Below, piece by piece: positions 56,685 to 64,000 of a stretch of 64,000 nt of DNA. The position numbers were made by a program, and so were the translations under genes. The DNA is taken from contig NZ_OLMK01000030.1 of assembly GCF_900290235.1 (NCBI RefSeq), positions 62,001 through 126,000 of the forward strand. The letters run 5' to 3'. The notes under the pieces are model-generated. The model made no database searches, was not told the DNA's origin, and was given only the letters and a program-made list of their open reading frames with translations. This DNA is from Streptomyces sp. MA5143a. Its GTDB lineage: Bacteria > Actinomycetota > Actinomycetes > Streptomycetales > Streptomycetaceae. Position 1 is the first letter of the stretch. Each line of letters begins with the position of its first letter.

Positions 56685-58628
56685 TCAAGAGGCCTGGTCG
56701 GGTGCCTTCGCCCTCGTCGGCTCGCCGGGGCCGAGGGGAGTGTGGGGCTGCGCCGCCACCGGCCTCCGCCTCGGCCTGGAGAACCACGAGGGCAACGGCA
56801 GCGCCCCGGCTCGGAGCCGACGTCGGCCCGGACGCGAGGAGCGGCTTGGCTTCGAACGCGGTTGCCCGGCCTCAGGGGCGTCCGTGAGAGACCGGTCCGG
56901 GTGATCCGCCGCCTCGGTACGGTCCCCGGCACCCCCTTCGTGGAGCGGGCGGTCCGCGTGGCCTTCGGCCGTGGAGACAAGGGCGGCCAGCGGCAGGTCC
57001 GCGAAGCGCTCACGCGGTGCCGCCGCATCCAGCGCCTCCTCCAACGCACGCGGAAACACGGCTGGCCTCGACGAACCCGGCCCCACGACCACGGTTCCTC
57101 GCCTCCGGTCCAGCCCGCCCGGTTTCCTCATCGGCCGCGTCCGCTCCGCTCGTGCCTCCTTGCGGCGGAACAGGCCACCTCTCGTCGCGGTCCGCTCACC
57201 CGCGCGACCTTCCGCCGAGGACCGCCGCACGGTCGTGATGACCGGGCCCGCGCCCCGGTACGCGCCCGAGGGCTTCCCGTGTGCGCGGGCGCGCCACCAG
57301 CGTGACGAGAGGGCGACGGGCAGGGCGGCGGTGGCCACCCAGGCGCCGGCCGCTCCGCCGGTCTGCCACCACAGGGGGCCGAAGTGGCTGAGCGCGGCCA
57401 CTCCGAGGGGGCCGCTCGCGAGAATGGTCAGCAGCGCTACGGCGACGGCACACAGGGCGGCGGCGACGAGGGCGGCGGCCGCGGTACGGCGCATGGACCA
57501 CGGAGCGCCCCGTTCGGCCGCGGCCCGCGCCCCCGTGAACCACCCCACGGTCACCCCTGCGGCCAGCGGCACCACCCCCACCGCCCAGGTCAGCGCCGTA
57601 CCGCCCCCCGTCGGCACCGCCGCCAGCAACGGGAACGGCGGCAGCGGAGCGGCCGGCGCCGGCGCCGTCACCGACAGGGGCGCCACGACGTACCCGGAGC
57701 TCAGGACGAACCCGGGCCCCAGCGCATAGGCCGCCGCCCACACCGCCGCGTTCGGCAGCAGGGCCGCACAGAGCATCAGTACGGCGAAACGACCCGACCA
57801 CCCCTCGGCGAGCTGCGGGAACGACCCGCGAACCGCGTCACCGTGCCCCACCAGGGAAACCGCGACCAGCAGCGCCCCACCCCCGACCAGCGCCAGCGCC
57901 CCCGCCCCGGCGGCCCTCCCCGCGGCGGTCAGTACCTGCCGTCGGCCTTCCGGCTCCAGCGCGGCCCCGAGGGGCGCGGGCAGGGGCAGCCGGGGGCGCC
58001 CGCATGCCGCCCACACCCCTGTGCCCGCCGCGAGCGCCGCCACGGCCGGTACGCACATCACCGCCCACCACCACGAGGGCCGCAGCACACCACCCGACGC
58101 GTACAGCGTGGCCGCGCCGCCGACGGCCGTGTAGCCCGTGACGAGCCCGGCCCAGGTCGCCCGCACGTCGGCGCCGCGACCGTCCCCCGCGTGGTCGCGG
58201 GCCGAGCGGTGCAGCAGGACCAGCGGCAGGCCGAGCAGCAGGAGTGGGACGAGACCGACGGGGGCGGGGTCGCCGGAGAGCGTGTCCGTCCGGATCAGTT
58301 CCACACCGTGGGACAGCAGCCACAGGGCCGCCGCCACGTGCAGGGCCCCACCGGGCCCGCTGTCCGGGTACGGCGAACTGATCCACAGCACCATCACCAG
58401 CGCCACGAACGCCCCGAGACCGAGCCCCGCCGCGAGGATTCCGCCCAGCATCCCGGTGACCAGTTCGGACGACCGGCGGCGCGTCCGGCCGAGCGACGAC
58501 GACAGCGCGGACAGCGGCGGCAGGTCGGCCGGGGAGGGCGGGGGCGGTGCCGACCGGCCGTGCGGGGAGGGATGGTTCGATGCGGTGGACGGGTCGTTCG
58601 GGTCGGTCACGTGCGTCACGTCCGCCAT
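56685..58628 (-). CDS. DUF6350 family polytopic membrane protein
   Basis: 647 aa, ATG at 58628. Pro/Ser-rich N-terminus, then SSELVTGMLGGILAAGLGLGAFVALVMVLW and roughly nine more hydrophobic segments through LSHFGPLWWQTGGAAGAWVATAALPVAL (about residue 430), which matches the DUF6350 family (annotated in mycobacteria as the cell-division-linked protein PerM; that link is from general knowledge). The C-terminal 200 residues are hydrophilic and basic (SSRPGRRRLRAGALPLPSWF). The family is often next to purN and purH in actinobacteria. A role in envelope or division homeostasis is inference. Confidence 0.83.
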   Translation of the reverse strand: MADVTHVTDPNDPSTASNHPSPHGRSAPPPPSPADLPPLSALSSSLGRTRRRSSELVTGMLGGILAAGLGLGAFVALVMVLWISSPYPDSGPGGALHVAAALWLLSHGVELIRTDTLSGDPAPVGLVPLLLLGLPLVLLHRSARDHAGDGRGADVRATWAGLVTGYTAVGGAATLYASGGVLRPSWWWAVMCVPAVAALAAGTGVWAACGRPRLPLPAPLGAALEPEGRRQVLTAAGRAAGAGALALVGGGALLVAVSLVGHGDAVRGSFPQLAEGWSGRFAVLMLCAALLPNAAVWAAAYALGPGFVLSSGYVVAPLSVTAPAPAAPLPPFPLLAAVPTGGGTALTWAVGVVPLAAGVTVGWFTGARAAAERGAPWSMRRTAAAALVAAALCAVAVALLTILASGPLGVAALSHFGPLWWQTGGAAGAWVATAALPVALSSRWWRARAHGKPSGAYRGAGPVITTVRRSSAEGRAGERTATRGGLFRRKEARAERTRPMRKPGGLDRRRGTVVVGPGSSRPAVFPRALEEALDAAAPRERFADLPLAALVSTAEGHADRPLHEGGAGDRTEAADHPDRSLTDAPEAGQPRSKPSRSSRPGRRRLRAGALPLPSWFSRPRRRPVAAQPHTPLGPGEPTRAKAPDQAS

Positions 58629-58799
58629 GCTCCCAACGACACGCGCTTTACCCGGGTAACAGGGGATTTGCGCACGTGTCGCCCACTATGTGGTTATGTG
58701 CTTTCTCGTGCGCGGTACGGGTCTCCCCCAGCGGCGGAGGCCGGGGAGCCCGGCCCGGCAGGGTTTCCAGCAGGGTTCCGCACCACGCGAGTGCCACCG

Positions 58800-59819
58800 G
58801 TGACCGAGACGCAGGCGCCCACCGATGCCGAGGCCGGGCCCGCCGCCGAGGCCGAAGCCACATGTGCCGTCGGCGCCGCGGGTGAGGCCGGGTGTGACGC
58901 CGACTCCACCGGTGAGGTCGAGTGGTATCAGCAGCCGCTCTCCACAGACGCCGAGGCCGCCGCCGATCCGGCGCTCGCGCCCCCGCCGCTGACGCCCGCA
59001 CAGGCCTTCGACGCCCTCTACTCGTACTGCGCCCCCACCCTCGTACAGCAGACATATCTGCTCACCGGGAGCCTTCGGCAGGCGCGCGACGCGGTCGAGC
59101 GGGCCTTCCAGCAGGCTTGGCAGCGGTGGCCGGAGGTGGCCGTGGACCCGGACCCGGCCGGGTGGGTGCGGGCGGTGGCCCACGACTGCGCCCTCTCGCC
59201 CTGGCACCGACTGCGTCACCGCCTCCCCGTCCCCTTCCGCGGCCGGGAGCCGGGACCGGCACCCGCATCGGCGTCGAAGTCGGCGGATCCGACCGGGCGC
59301 GCCCTGCTCGCCGGACTCCAGAACCTGCGGCCCCCGTACCGCCGCGCCCTCGTCCTCTACGACGGTGTGGGCCTGGACCTGCCGGAAACGGCCGCCGAGT
59401 CGGAGGCCAGCACCCCGGCGACGGCGGGGCGTGTGCGGTACGCGCGCGCGGTCGTCACCGCGTGCCTCCCGGAACCAGCCACGCCGGACGACCTGCACCG
59501 GCTGCTGACCGAACTGGCGGCGGACGTCCGGCCCCGGCCCACGCGGCCGATCGTCCTGCGCACCAGGGCCGACCTGCGGGCCCGGCGCTGGATCCACGCC
59601 GCCGTCGTCTTCGCCAGCGTGCTCCTCACCACCACCGCCCTGACCCTCCGCACGGCCCCCGACCGCTACGAACCGCCGGTCCCCCCGGGCGCCCCGGTGA
59701 GCGGCGTCCCTCCGCAGGCGGTGCCCGGCCCCCTCTCCCACAAACAGCTCAAGCTGCGGTCCAAGCTCAGAGCGGCGATGGCCGCGGGGCCCGGACGCCT
59801 GCACCCGGAAGCCAGGTGA
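58800..59819 (+). CDS. Sigma-factor-like protein with C-terminal membrane helix
   Basis: 339 aa from GTG 58800; GTG 58791 and 58698 are in frame, and none has a clear ribosome-binding site. An acidic Ala/Glu-rich N-terminus (residues 1-60) is followed by a region-2-like fold (AFDALYSYCAPTLVQQTYLLTGSLRQARDAVERAFQQAWQRWPEV, about 63-107, and WVRAVAHDCALSPWHRLRHR). A weak region-4-like segment comes next (LQNLRPPYRRALVLYDGVGLDLPETAAESEASTPATAGRVRYARAV), then one membrane helix (WIHAAVVFASVLLTTTALTL, about 265-285) and a Pro-rich tail. A sigma factor with its own anchor is unusual; it may be a membrane-sequestered or inactive relative. Confidence 0.8.
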   Translation: MTETQAPTDAEAGPAAEAEATCAVGAAGEAGCDADSTGEVEWYQQPLSTDAEAAADPALAPPPLTPAQAFDALYSYCAPTLVQQTYLLTGSLRQARDAVERAFQQAWQRWPEVAVDPDPAGWVRAVAHDCALSPWHRLRHRLPVPFRGREPGPAPASASKSADPTGRALLAGLQNLRPPYRRALVLYDGVGLDLPETAAESEASTPATAGRVRYARAVVTACLPEPATPDDLHRLLTELAADVRPRPTRPIVLRTRADLRARRWIHAAVVFASVLLTTTALTLRTAPDRYEPPVPPGAPVSGVPPQAVPGPLSHKQLKLRSKLRAAMAAGPGRLHPEAR

Positions 59820-59851
59820 GGCCGGCCCCGAGTCGGTCATGGACAACGCGA

Positions 59852-59884
59852 CGGGCCCGTACCCCACGCAGGGGTACGGGCCCG
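59852..59884. terminator. Terminator between convergent genes
   Basis: A perfect 14-bp inverted repeat, CGGGCCCGTACCCC (59852-59865) with its complement at 59871-59884, loop ACGCA. It serves the sigma-like gene and probably sucD from the other side. Confidence 0.82.
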
Positions 59885-59902
59885 CTCGACGTTCAGCCGG
59901 AG

Positions 59903-59946
59903 CGAGTGCTCAGCACTCAGCACTCAGCCCTCAGCACTCGGCGTTC
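59903..59946. repeat. Short CACTCAG repeats at the end of sucD
   Basis: GAGTGCTCAGCACTC (59905-59919) is a perfect palindrome with a single central base, and the heptamer CACTCAG or its variants (CCCTCAG, CACTCGG) repeat about five times up to the sucD stop codon. Confidence 0.6.
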
Positions 59947-60829
59947 AGCCGCCGAGGATCTCGCGCGCCAGCTTCGCCGTCTCGGTCGGGGTCTTGCCGA
60001 CCTTGACACCGGCGGCCTCGAGGGCCTCCTTCTTCGCGGCGGCCGTACCGGAGGAACCGGAGACGATGGCGCCGGCGTGGCCCATGGTCTTGCCCTCGGG
60101 CGCGGTGAAGCCCGCGACGTAGCCGACGACCGGCTTCTTCACGTTCGCCTTGATGAAGTCGGCGGCACGCTCCTCGGCGTCGCCACCGATCTCACCGATC
60201 ATCACGATGAGGTCGGTGTCGGGGTCGGCCTCGAACGCGGCGAGCGCGTCGATGTGCGTGGTGCCGATGACCGGGTCGCCACCGATACCGACGGCCGACG
60301 AGAAGCCGATGTCACGGAGTTCGTACATCATCTGGTACGTCAGCGTGCCGGACTTCGAGACAAGACCGATGCGGCCCGGCTTGGTGATGTCACCGGGGAT
60401 GATGCCGGCGTTCGACTGACCGGGGGTGATCAGACCGGGGCAGTTGGGACCGATGATGCGGGTCTTGTTGCCCTTCTCGACCGCGTACGCGTAGAACGCG
60501 GCGGAGTCGTGCACCGCGATGCCCTCGGTGATGACGACCGCGAGGGGGATCTCCGCGTCGATGGCCTCGACGACGGCGGCCTTGGCGAAGGCCGGCGGCA
60601 CGAAGAGGACGGATACGTTCGCGCCCGTCTTCTCGATCGCCTCGGCGACGGTGCCGAAGACCGGGATCTCCGTGCCGTCGACGTCGACGGTCGTGCCCGC
60701 CTTGCGGGGGTTCACGCCACCGACGATGTTCGTGCCGTCGGCCAGCATGAGCTTGGTGTGCTTCATGCCCGTGGCACCGGTCATGCCCTGGACGATGACC
60801 TTGCTGTCCTTGTTGAGGAAGATAGCCAT
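59945..60829 (-). CDS. sucD: Succinyl-CoA synthetase alpha subunit
   Basis: 294 aa, ATG at 60829. With SucC it makes succinate and NTP from succinyl-CoA in the TCA cycle. N-terminal CoA-binding Rossmann part: AIFLNKDSKVIVQGMTGATG (residues 2-21), VGGVNPRKAGTTV, and the NxPG motif as IIGPNCPGLITPGQ. The phosphohistidine is in KTMGHAGAIVSGSSGTA (about His249). SKSGTLTYQMMYELRD and GIGGDPVIGTTHIDAL are conserved. It is 19 bp downstream of sucC in the same operon and ends next to a repeat tract. Confidence 0.97.
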   Translation of the reverse strand: MAIFLNKDSKVIVQGMTGATGMKHTKLMLADGTNIVGGVNPRKAGTTVDVDGTEIPVFGTVAEAIEKTGANVSVLFVPPAFAKAAVVEAIDAEIPLAVVITEGIAVHDSAAFYAYAVEKGNKTRIIGPNCPGLITPGQSNAGIIPGDITKPGRIGLVSKSGTLTYQMMYELRDIGFSSAVGIGGDPVIGTTHIDALAAFEADPDTDLIVMIGEIGGDAEERAADFIKANVKKPVVGYVAGFTAPEGKTMGHAGAIVSGSSGTAAAKKEALEAAGVKVGKTPTETAKLAREILGG

Positions 60830-60848
60830 GGCTGTGTGTCCTCGTCCC

Positions 60849-62027
60849 TTACTTCGCAGCCGCGAGCTCGGCGGCCTTGTCGGCCGCGCCGTCCATGGTG
60901 TCCACGCGCTGGACCAGCGGGTGGTTGGCGTCGGAGAGGATCTTGCGACCCAGCTCGGCGTTGTTGCCGTCGAGACGGACGACGAGGGGCTTGGTGACTT
61001 CCTCGCCCTTGTCCTTCAGGAGCTGCAGCGCCTGCACGATGCCGTTGGCGACCTCGTCGCACGCGGTGATGCCGCCGAAGACGTTGACGAAGACGGACTT
61101 GACGTCCGGGTCGCCGAGGATGATCTCCAGGCCGTTCGCCATGACGGCGGCGGAGGCGCCACCGCCGATGTCGAGGAAGTTGGCGGGCTTGACGCCACCG
61201 TGGTTCTCACCGGCGTACGCGACGACGTCCAGGGTGCTCATGACGAGACCCGCGCCGTTGCCGATGATGCCGACCTCGCCGTCGAGCTTGACGTAGTTGA
61301 GGCCCTTCTCCTTGGCGGCGGCCTCCAGCGGGTTGGCCGACGCCTTGTCCTGGAGCTCCTCGTGCGAGGGCTGACGGAACTCGGCGTTCTCGTCCAGGGA
61401 GACCTTCCCGTCAAGGGCGATGACATCGCCGGAGGCGACCTTCGCCAGCGGGTTGACCTCGACGAGGAGCGCGTCCTCGGCGACGAAGGTCTTCCACAGG
61501 GTGACGAGGATGTCGGCGACCTTGTCGGCGACCTCGGCCGGGAACTTCGCGTCCGCGACGATCCGGCGGGCGACCTCGGGGGTCACGCCCTCGTTGGCGT
61601 CGATCGGGGTCTTGGCGACGGCCTCGGGGCGGGTGGCCGCCACCTCCTCGATCTCCATGCCGCCCTCGACGGAGGCGATGGAGAGGAAGGTGCGGTTGGT
61701 GCGGTCGAGGAGGAAGGAGACGTAGTACTCCTCGACGATCTCCGGAGCGGTCTCGGCGATCATGACCTTGTGGACCGTGTGGCCCTTGATGTCCATGCCG
61801 AGAATGTCCGTCGAACGGGCCACGGCCTCGTCCGGGGTGGCGGCGAGCTTCACGCCGCCGGCCTTGCCTCGACCACCGACCTTCACCTGAGCCTTGACGA
61901 CAGACTTGCCGCCCAGCCGCTCGGTGATCTCGCGCGCCGCCTCAGGCGTGTCGATGACTTCACCGGCCAGCACCGGTACACCGTGCTTGGCGAAGAGGTC
62001 CCTCGCCTGGTACTCGAACAGGTCCAC
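60849..62027 (-). CDS. sucC: Succinyl-CoA synthetase beta subunit
   Basis: 392 aa, ATG at 62027. ATP-grasp domain: [40 protein letters not shown] (nucleotide-binding lysine and glycine loop, about residues 41-60), [21 protein letters not shown], and [20 protein letters not shown] for metal binding. C-terminal flavodoxin-like part: [23 protein letters not shown]-like (GLVMSTLD), [17 protein letters not shown] and [17 protein letters not shown]. First gene of the sucCD operon; a CRP-like palindrome lies about 190 bp upstream. Confidence 0.97.
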   Translation of the reverse strand: [392 protein letters not shown]

Positions 62028-62207
62028 GCGCTTCCGTCCCTATCAGTGATCGCGGTTCGTTGGATGCGTGGGCGTGCCGCGAAGGGCAACGTGACGTCCG
62101 CCGAGAGTCACTAGGGAGGCGCACACGGTGTCCGAGCGCGCGGCATGTCCGTCTCGCAGGTTATCGCTGCTTCCGGGAGCCCTCTAAATCGCGCGTCACA
62201 CCTGAGC

Positions 62208-62223
62208 GGTGATACCTGTCACA
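62208..62223. promoter_or_regulatory. CRP-like site upstream of sucC
   Basis: GGTGATACCTGTCACA is TGTGA-N6-TCAC-like (reading TGTGACAGGTATCACC on the minus strand), 9 of 10 conserved positions of the E. coli CRP consensus. It lies about 190 bp before sucC. Streptomyces has a Crp homologue; binding here is untested. Confidence 0.4.
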
Positions 62224-62281
62224 TGATGCCGTGCTCACTGGCACGGCGTGCCGAATGTGAGCCGCATGTGCGCCGGATTGC

Positions 62282-62319
62282 GGGGCCTCACCGGGCTGGG
62301 GTGCGCCCGGTGAGGCCCC
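62282..62319 (+). terminator. Hairpin 1 of a tandem terminator pair
   Basis: A perfect 15-bp inverted repeat (62282-62296 with 62305-62319, 8-nt loop) is followed by TTT on the plus strand. No plus-strand gene precedes it in the gap, so it may end an unannotated small transcript or simply insulate sucCD from the gene at the right. Confidence 0.75.
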
Positions 62320-62323
62320 TTTC

Positions 62324-62354
62324 CGGGCCCTTCCTCGACTCGGGGAAGGGCCCG
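62324..62354. terminator. Hairpin 2 of a tandem terminator pair
   Basis: CGGGCCCTTCC (62324-62334) pairs with GGAAGGGCCCG (62344-62354) around a 9-nt loop. It directly follows hairpin 1. Confidence 0.7.
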
Positions 62355-62555
62355 TGGCGGGTGATCGTCTCCCCAATGAGGACCACCCGCCCCTCTCCGC
62401 CGGCATCCACCCGAACCCGACCGACGGCTTTCGGCCGTCCGGGTCTCCACCGACGGAGAGCAGCACTGGAGCAGCGCTGGACCAGCGCTACGGGCCGGAC
62501 GCGTTCACCCGGCCCTCCCGCGCACCGGCCGAGCGGCACGATGCACGGGGCACGG

Positions 62556-64000
62556 TCACCGTCCGCGCGGGAGGTAGCCCGGCGCGGTCGAGTCGGCGAG
62601 GGCCTCGACGCCGGTGACGGCGTTGCCGACGAGCGGTGTGCCGGTCGCCCGGACGGTCCCGGTGAGGCCCTCGGCGAACGGGGCGACCTGCCCGGCGACC
62701 GGCCCCACCTCGCCCGCGACACCGTGCGCGAAGGGAGTGACGTCCTCCACCACGCCGTACGCGAGGGGCGTGACGCCGTCGGTCACCCCGTGGGCGAAGG
62801 GCGTCACGTCGCCCGTGACCCCGTCCGCGAAGGGGATGACGTCGTGCGCTACGCCGTGGGCGAGGGGGACGACGTCGTGCGCGACGCCGTACGCGACGGG
62901 AGTGGCGTCATGCGCGACGCCGTACGTGAGGGGCGCGGCGTCGCCTGCCACACCGTCGGCCAGGCCGGTCGCGCTCCCGGCGGCACCGTCGGCCACGGGG
63001 TGGACGTAGCCGACGGCCACGTCCACGACGGGCTGTACGGCACCGACCGTGCCCTCCGCGAAACGCTGCGCGGAGCCGGCCGCGCCCTCGACGAAACGCT
63101 GCACGGAGCCGGCCGTGTCCTCGGCGAACGGATGCGCGGCACCGGCCGTGCCGTCCACGAACGGCCTGGCCTCCTCCGCGACCGACCGACCCGCGAACGG
63201 CGCCGCGTCCTCGGTGACCAGCCGCCCGGCGAAGACCGCGGCGCCATCGATGACCCGCCCCTTCACGAAGGCGGCTGTGCCGTGCGCGACCACCTGCTCC
63301 GCGAAGGGTGCGATCCGCTCCCCGGCCAGGCCCGTCGCCAGCGGAGCCGCCCCGCCGACGGCACCCTCCGCGAACGGCGTCACGTCCCCGGCGACCCCGT
63401 ACGCCACCCCGCCCGCGTCCCGGACCGCCTGCCCGGCGACGGGCAGCGCCCCGTCCACGGCGGTGCCCGCGACCGGCGGAAGCGCCGCGTCGGTCGTGCC
63501 GTCGACGGCGTACGCGGCGACATCCGACGCGTACGGCGGTACGTCGGCCACGACCTGCCCGGCGAGCACGGAGACGTCACCCGCGACCCCGTGCCCGAGC
63601 CCGTGGGCACCGGCCAACGCCTGGCCGGCGAGTGCGCCGGTACCGGCGAGGGTTCCCTGTGCCACGGCGGTGGCGTGGGCGGTGGTCGTGCCGGTCAGCG
63701 CCGTGACGTCGTCGGCGGCGCGGCCCGCCACCGGGGTCGCACCGTCGACAGCGGTGCCGACGACCGGGGGCGTGACGGCGGTGGCCGTCTCGTCGACTAC
63801 CGGGGTGACCGTGTGGGTGACGGCTGCGGGGACACGTTCGGCGGTTCCGGTGGCAGTGACACGGGCACTCGCGACCGTGCCGACCGCCGTCGTGCGGATG
63901 CCCCCGACCCTGCCCGTGATGTGGGCCGGGACCGCGGTGACCGCGGACTGGGCGGCGTTCGTGGTGGCGGTGGCCTGTGCCCGGGCGTGGCCGATCGGCG
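62556..64000 (-). CDS. 11-residue repeat protein, N-terminus outside window
   Basis: The minus-strand frame is open from the right edge to TGA at 62556-62558, at least 480 residues; the start is not in the window. From about residue 170 of the visible part the chain is built of tandem 11-residue units, e.g. GVAHDATPVAY, GVAHDVVPLAH, GVAHDVIPFAD, GVTGDVTPFAH, GVTDGVTPLAY, GVVEDVTPFAH, coded by 33-bp repeats; about 20 units, some 12 long. The visible N-terminal part (AVTAVPAHITGRVGGI) is Ala/Thr/Val-rich with looser periodicity. The end reads VEALADSTAPGYLPRGR. 11-mer repeats form amphipathic rods as in LEA proteins and synucleins; that is analogy only. Family not recognised. Confidence 0.8.
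   Translation of the reverse strand, partial: PIGHARAQATATTNAAQSAVTAVPAHITGRVGGIRTTAVGTVASARVTATGTAERVPAAVTHTVTPVVDETATAVTPPVVGTAVDGATPVAGRAADDVTALTGTTTAHATAVAQGTLAGTGALAGQALAGAHGLGHGVAGDVSVLAGQVVADVPPYASDVAAYAVDGTTDAALPPVAGTAVDGALPVAGQAVRDAGGVAYGVAGDVTPFAEGAVGGAAPLATGLAGERIAPFAEQVVAHGTAAFVKGRVIDGAAVFAGRLVTEDAAPFAGRSVAEEARPFVDGTAGAAHPFAEDTAGSVQRFVEGAAGSAQRFAEGTVGAVQPVVDVAVGYVHPVADGAAGSATGLADGVAGDAAPLTYGVAHDATPVAYGVAHDVVPLAHGVAHDVIPFADGVTGDVTPFAHGVTDGVTPLAYGVVEDVTPFAHGVAGEVGPVAGQVAPFAEGLTGTVRATGTPLVGNAVTGVEALADSTAPGYLPRGR

Overview
The window is high-GC actinobacterial chromosome, almost certainly Streptomyces. Third codon positions are nearly all G or C, many genes start with GTG, ribosome-binding sites are purine-rich, and the gene order (sdhCDAB, D-Ala-D-Ala carboxypeptidase, trpS, glyA, mdh, folD, purHN, sucCD) matches what I remember of the S. 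coelicolor SCO48xx core region. The synteny is from memory and was not checked by alignment.

Layout. 1-4.2 kb: the end of an OHCU-decarboxylase-like gene, then the succinate dehydrogenase operon with a strong terminator. 4.2-5.8 kb: two TM2-domain membrane protein genes around a DUF2752 gene. 5.8-25 kb is the accessory part: a secreted Cip1-like protein; a 7.3-kb RHS polymorphic-toxin gene with HINT module, C-terminal toxin and overlapping immunity gene; a divergent 3.5-kb secreted DNRLRE/FG-GAP gene; a TetR-controlled membrane/DCC1 operon with twin operators; a Uma2-like nuclease gene; a scar where an MMPL transporter gene and a histidine kinase gene have both lost their 5' halves; and a peptide-binding lipoprotein-like gene. 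25-32.7 kb: cell-envelope and housekeeping genes (metallophosphoesterase, carboxypeptidase, YihY/BrkB, DprE2-like reductase, 2H phosphoesterase, trpS). 32.8-35.3 kb: an ECF sigma factor, a putative membrane regulator of it and a secreted target, with the same promoter motif before the sigma gene and before the target. 35.7-45.8 kb: glyA, an ATP-grasp/lipoprotein pair, a WYL regulator divergent from an epoxide hydrolase, a TetR divergent from an FAD monooxygenase, and mdh. 46.5-50 kb: a 27-bp tandem repeat abutting an XRE/DUF2690 gene, a small secreted protein, a 22-bp tandem repeat and a second XRE membrane protein. 50-62 kb: folD, purN-purH, two membrane proteins, a degenerate sigma-like membrane protein and sucC-sucD. 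62.5-64 kb: part of a protein built of 11-residue repeats that runs off the window.

Functionally the window combines TCA-cycle genes (sdhCDAB, mdh, sucCD), one-carbon and purine genes (glyA, folD, purN, purH) and envelope functions, with an inserted competition/adhesion module (RHS toxin-immunity and DNRLRE protein). The points most worth a second look are the ECF sigma circuit with its duplicated promoter, the RHS-HINT toxin/immunity pair, the 11-mer repeat protein, and the double-truncation scar at about 22.96 kb. I saw no tRNA, rRNA, CRISPR array or complete insertion sequence.
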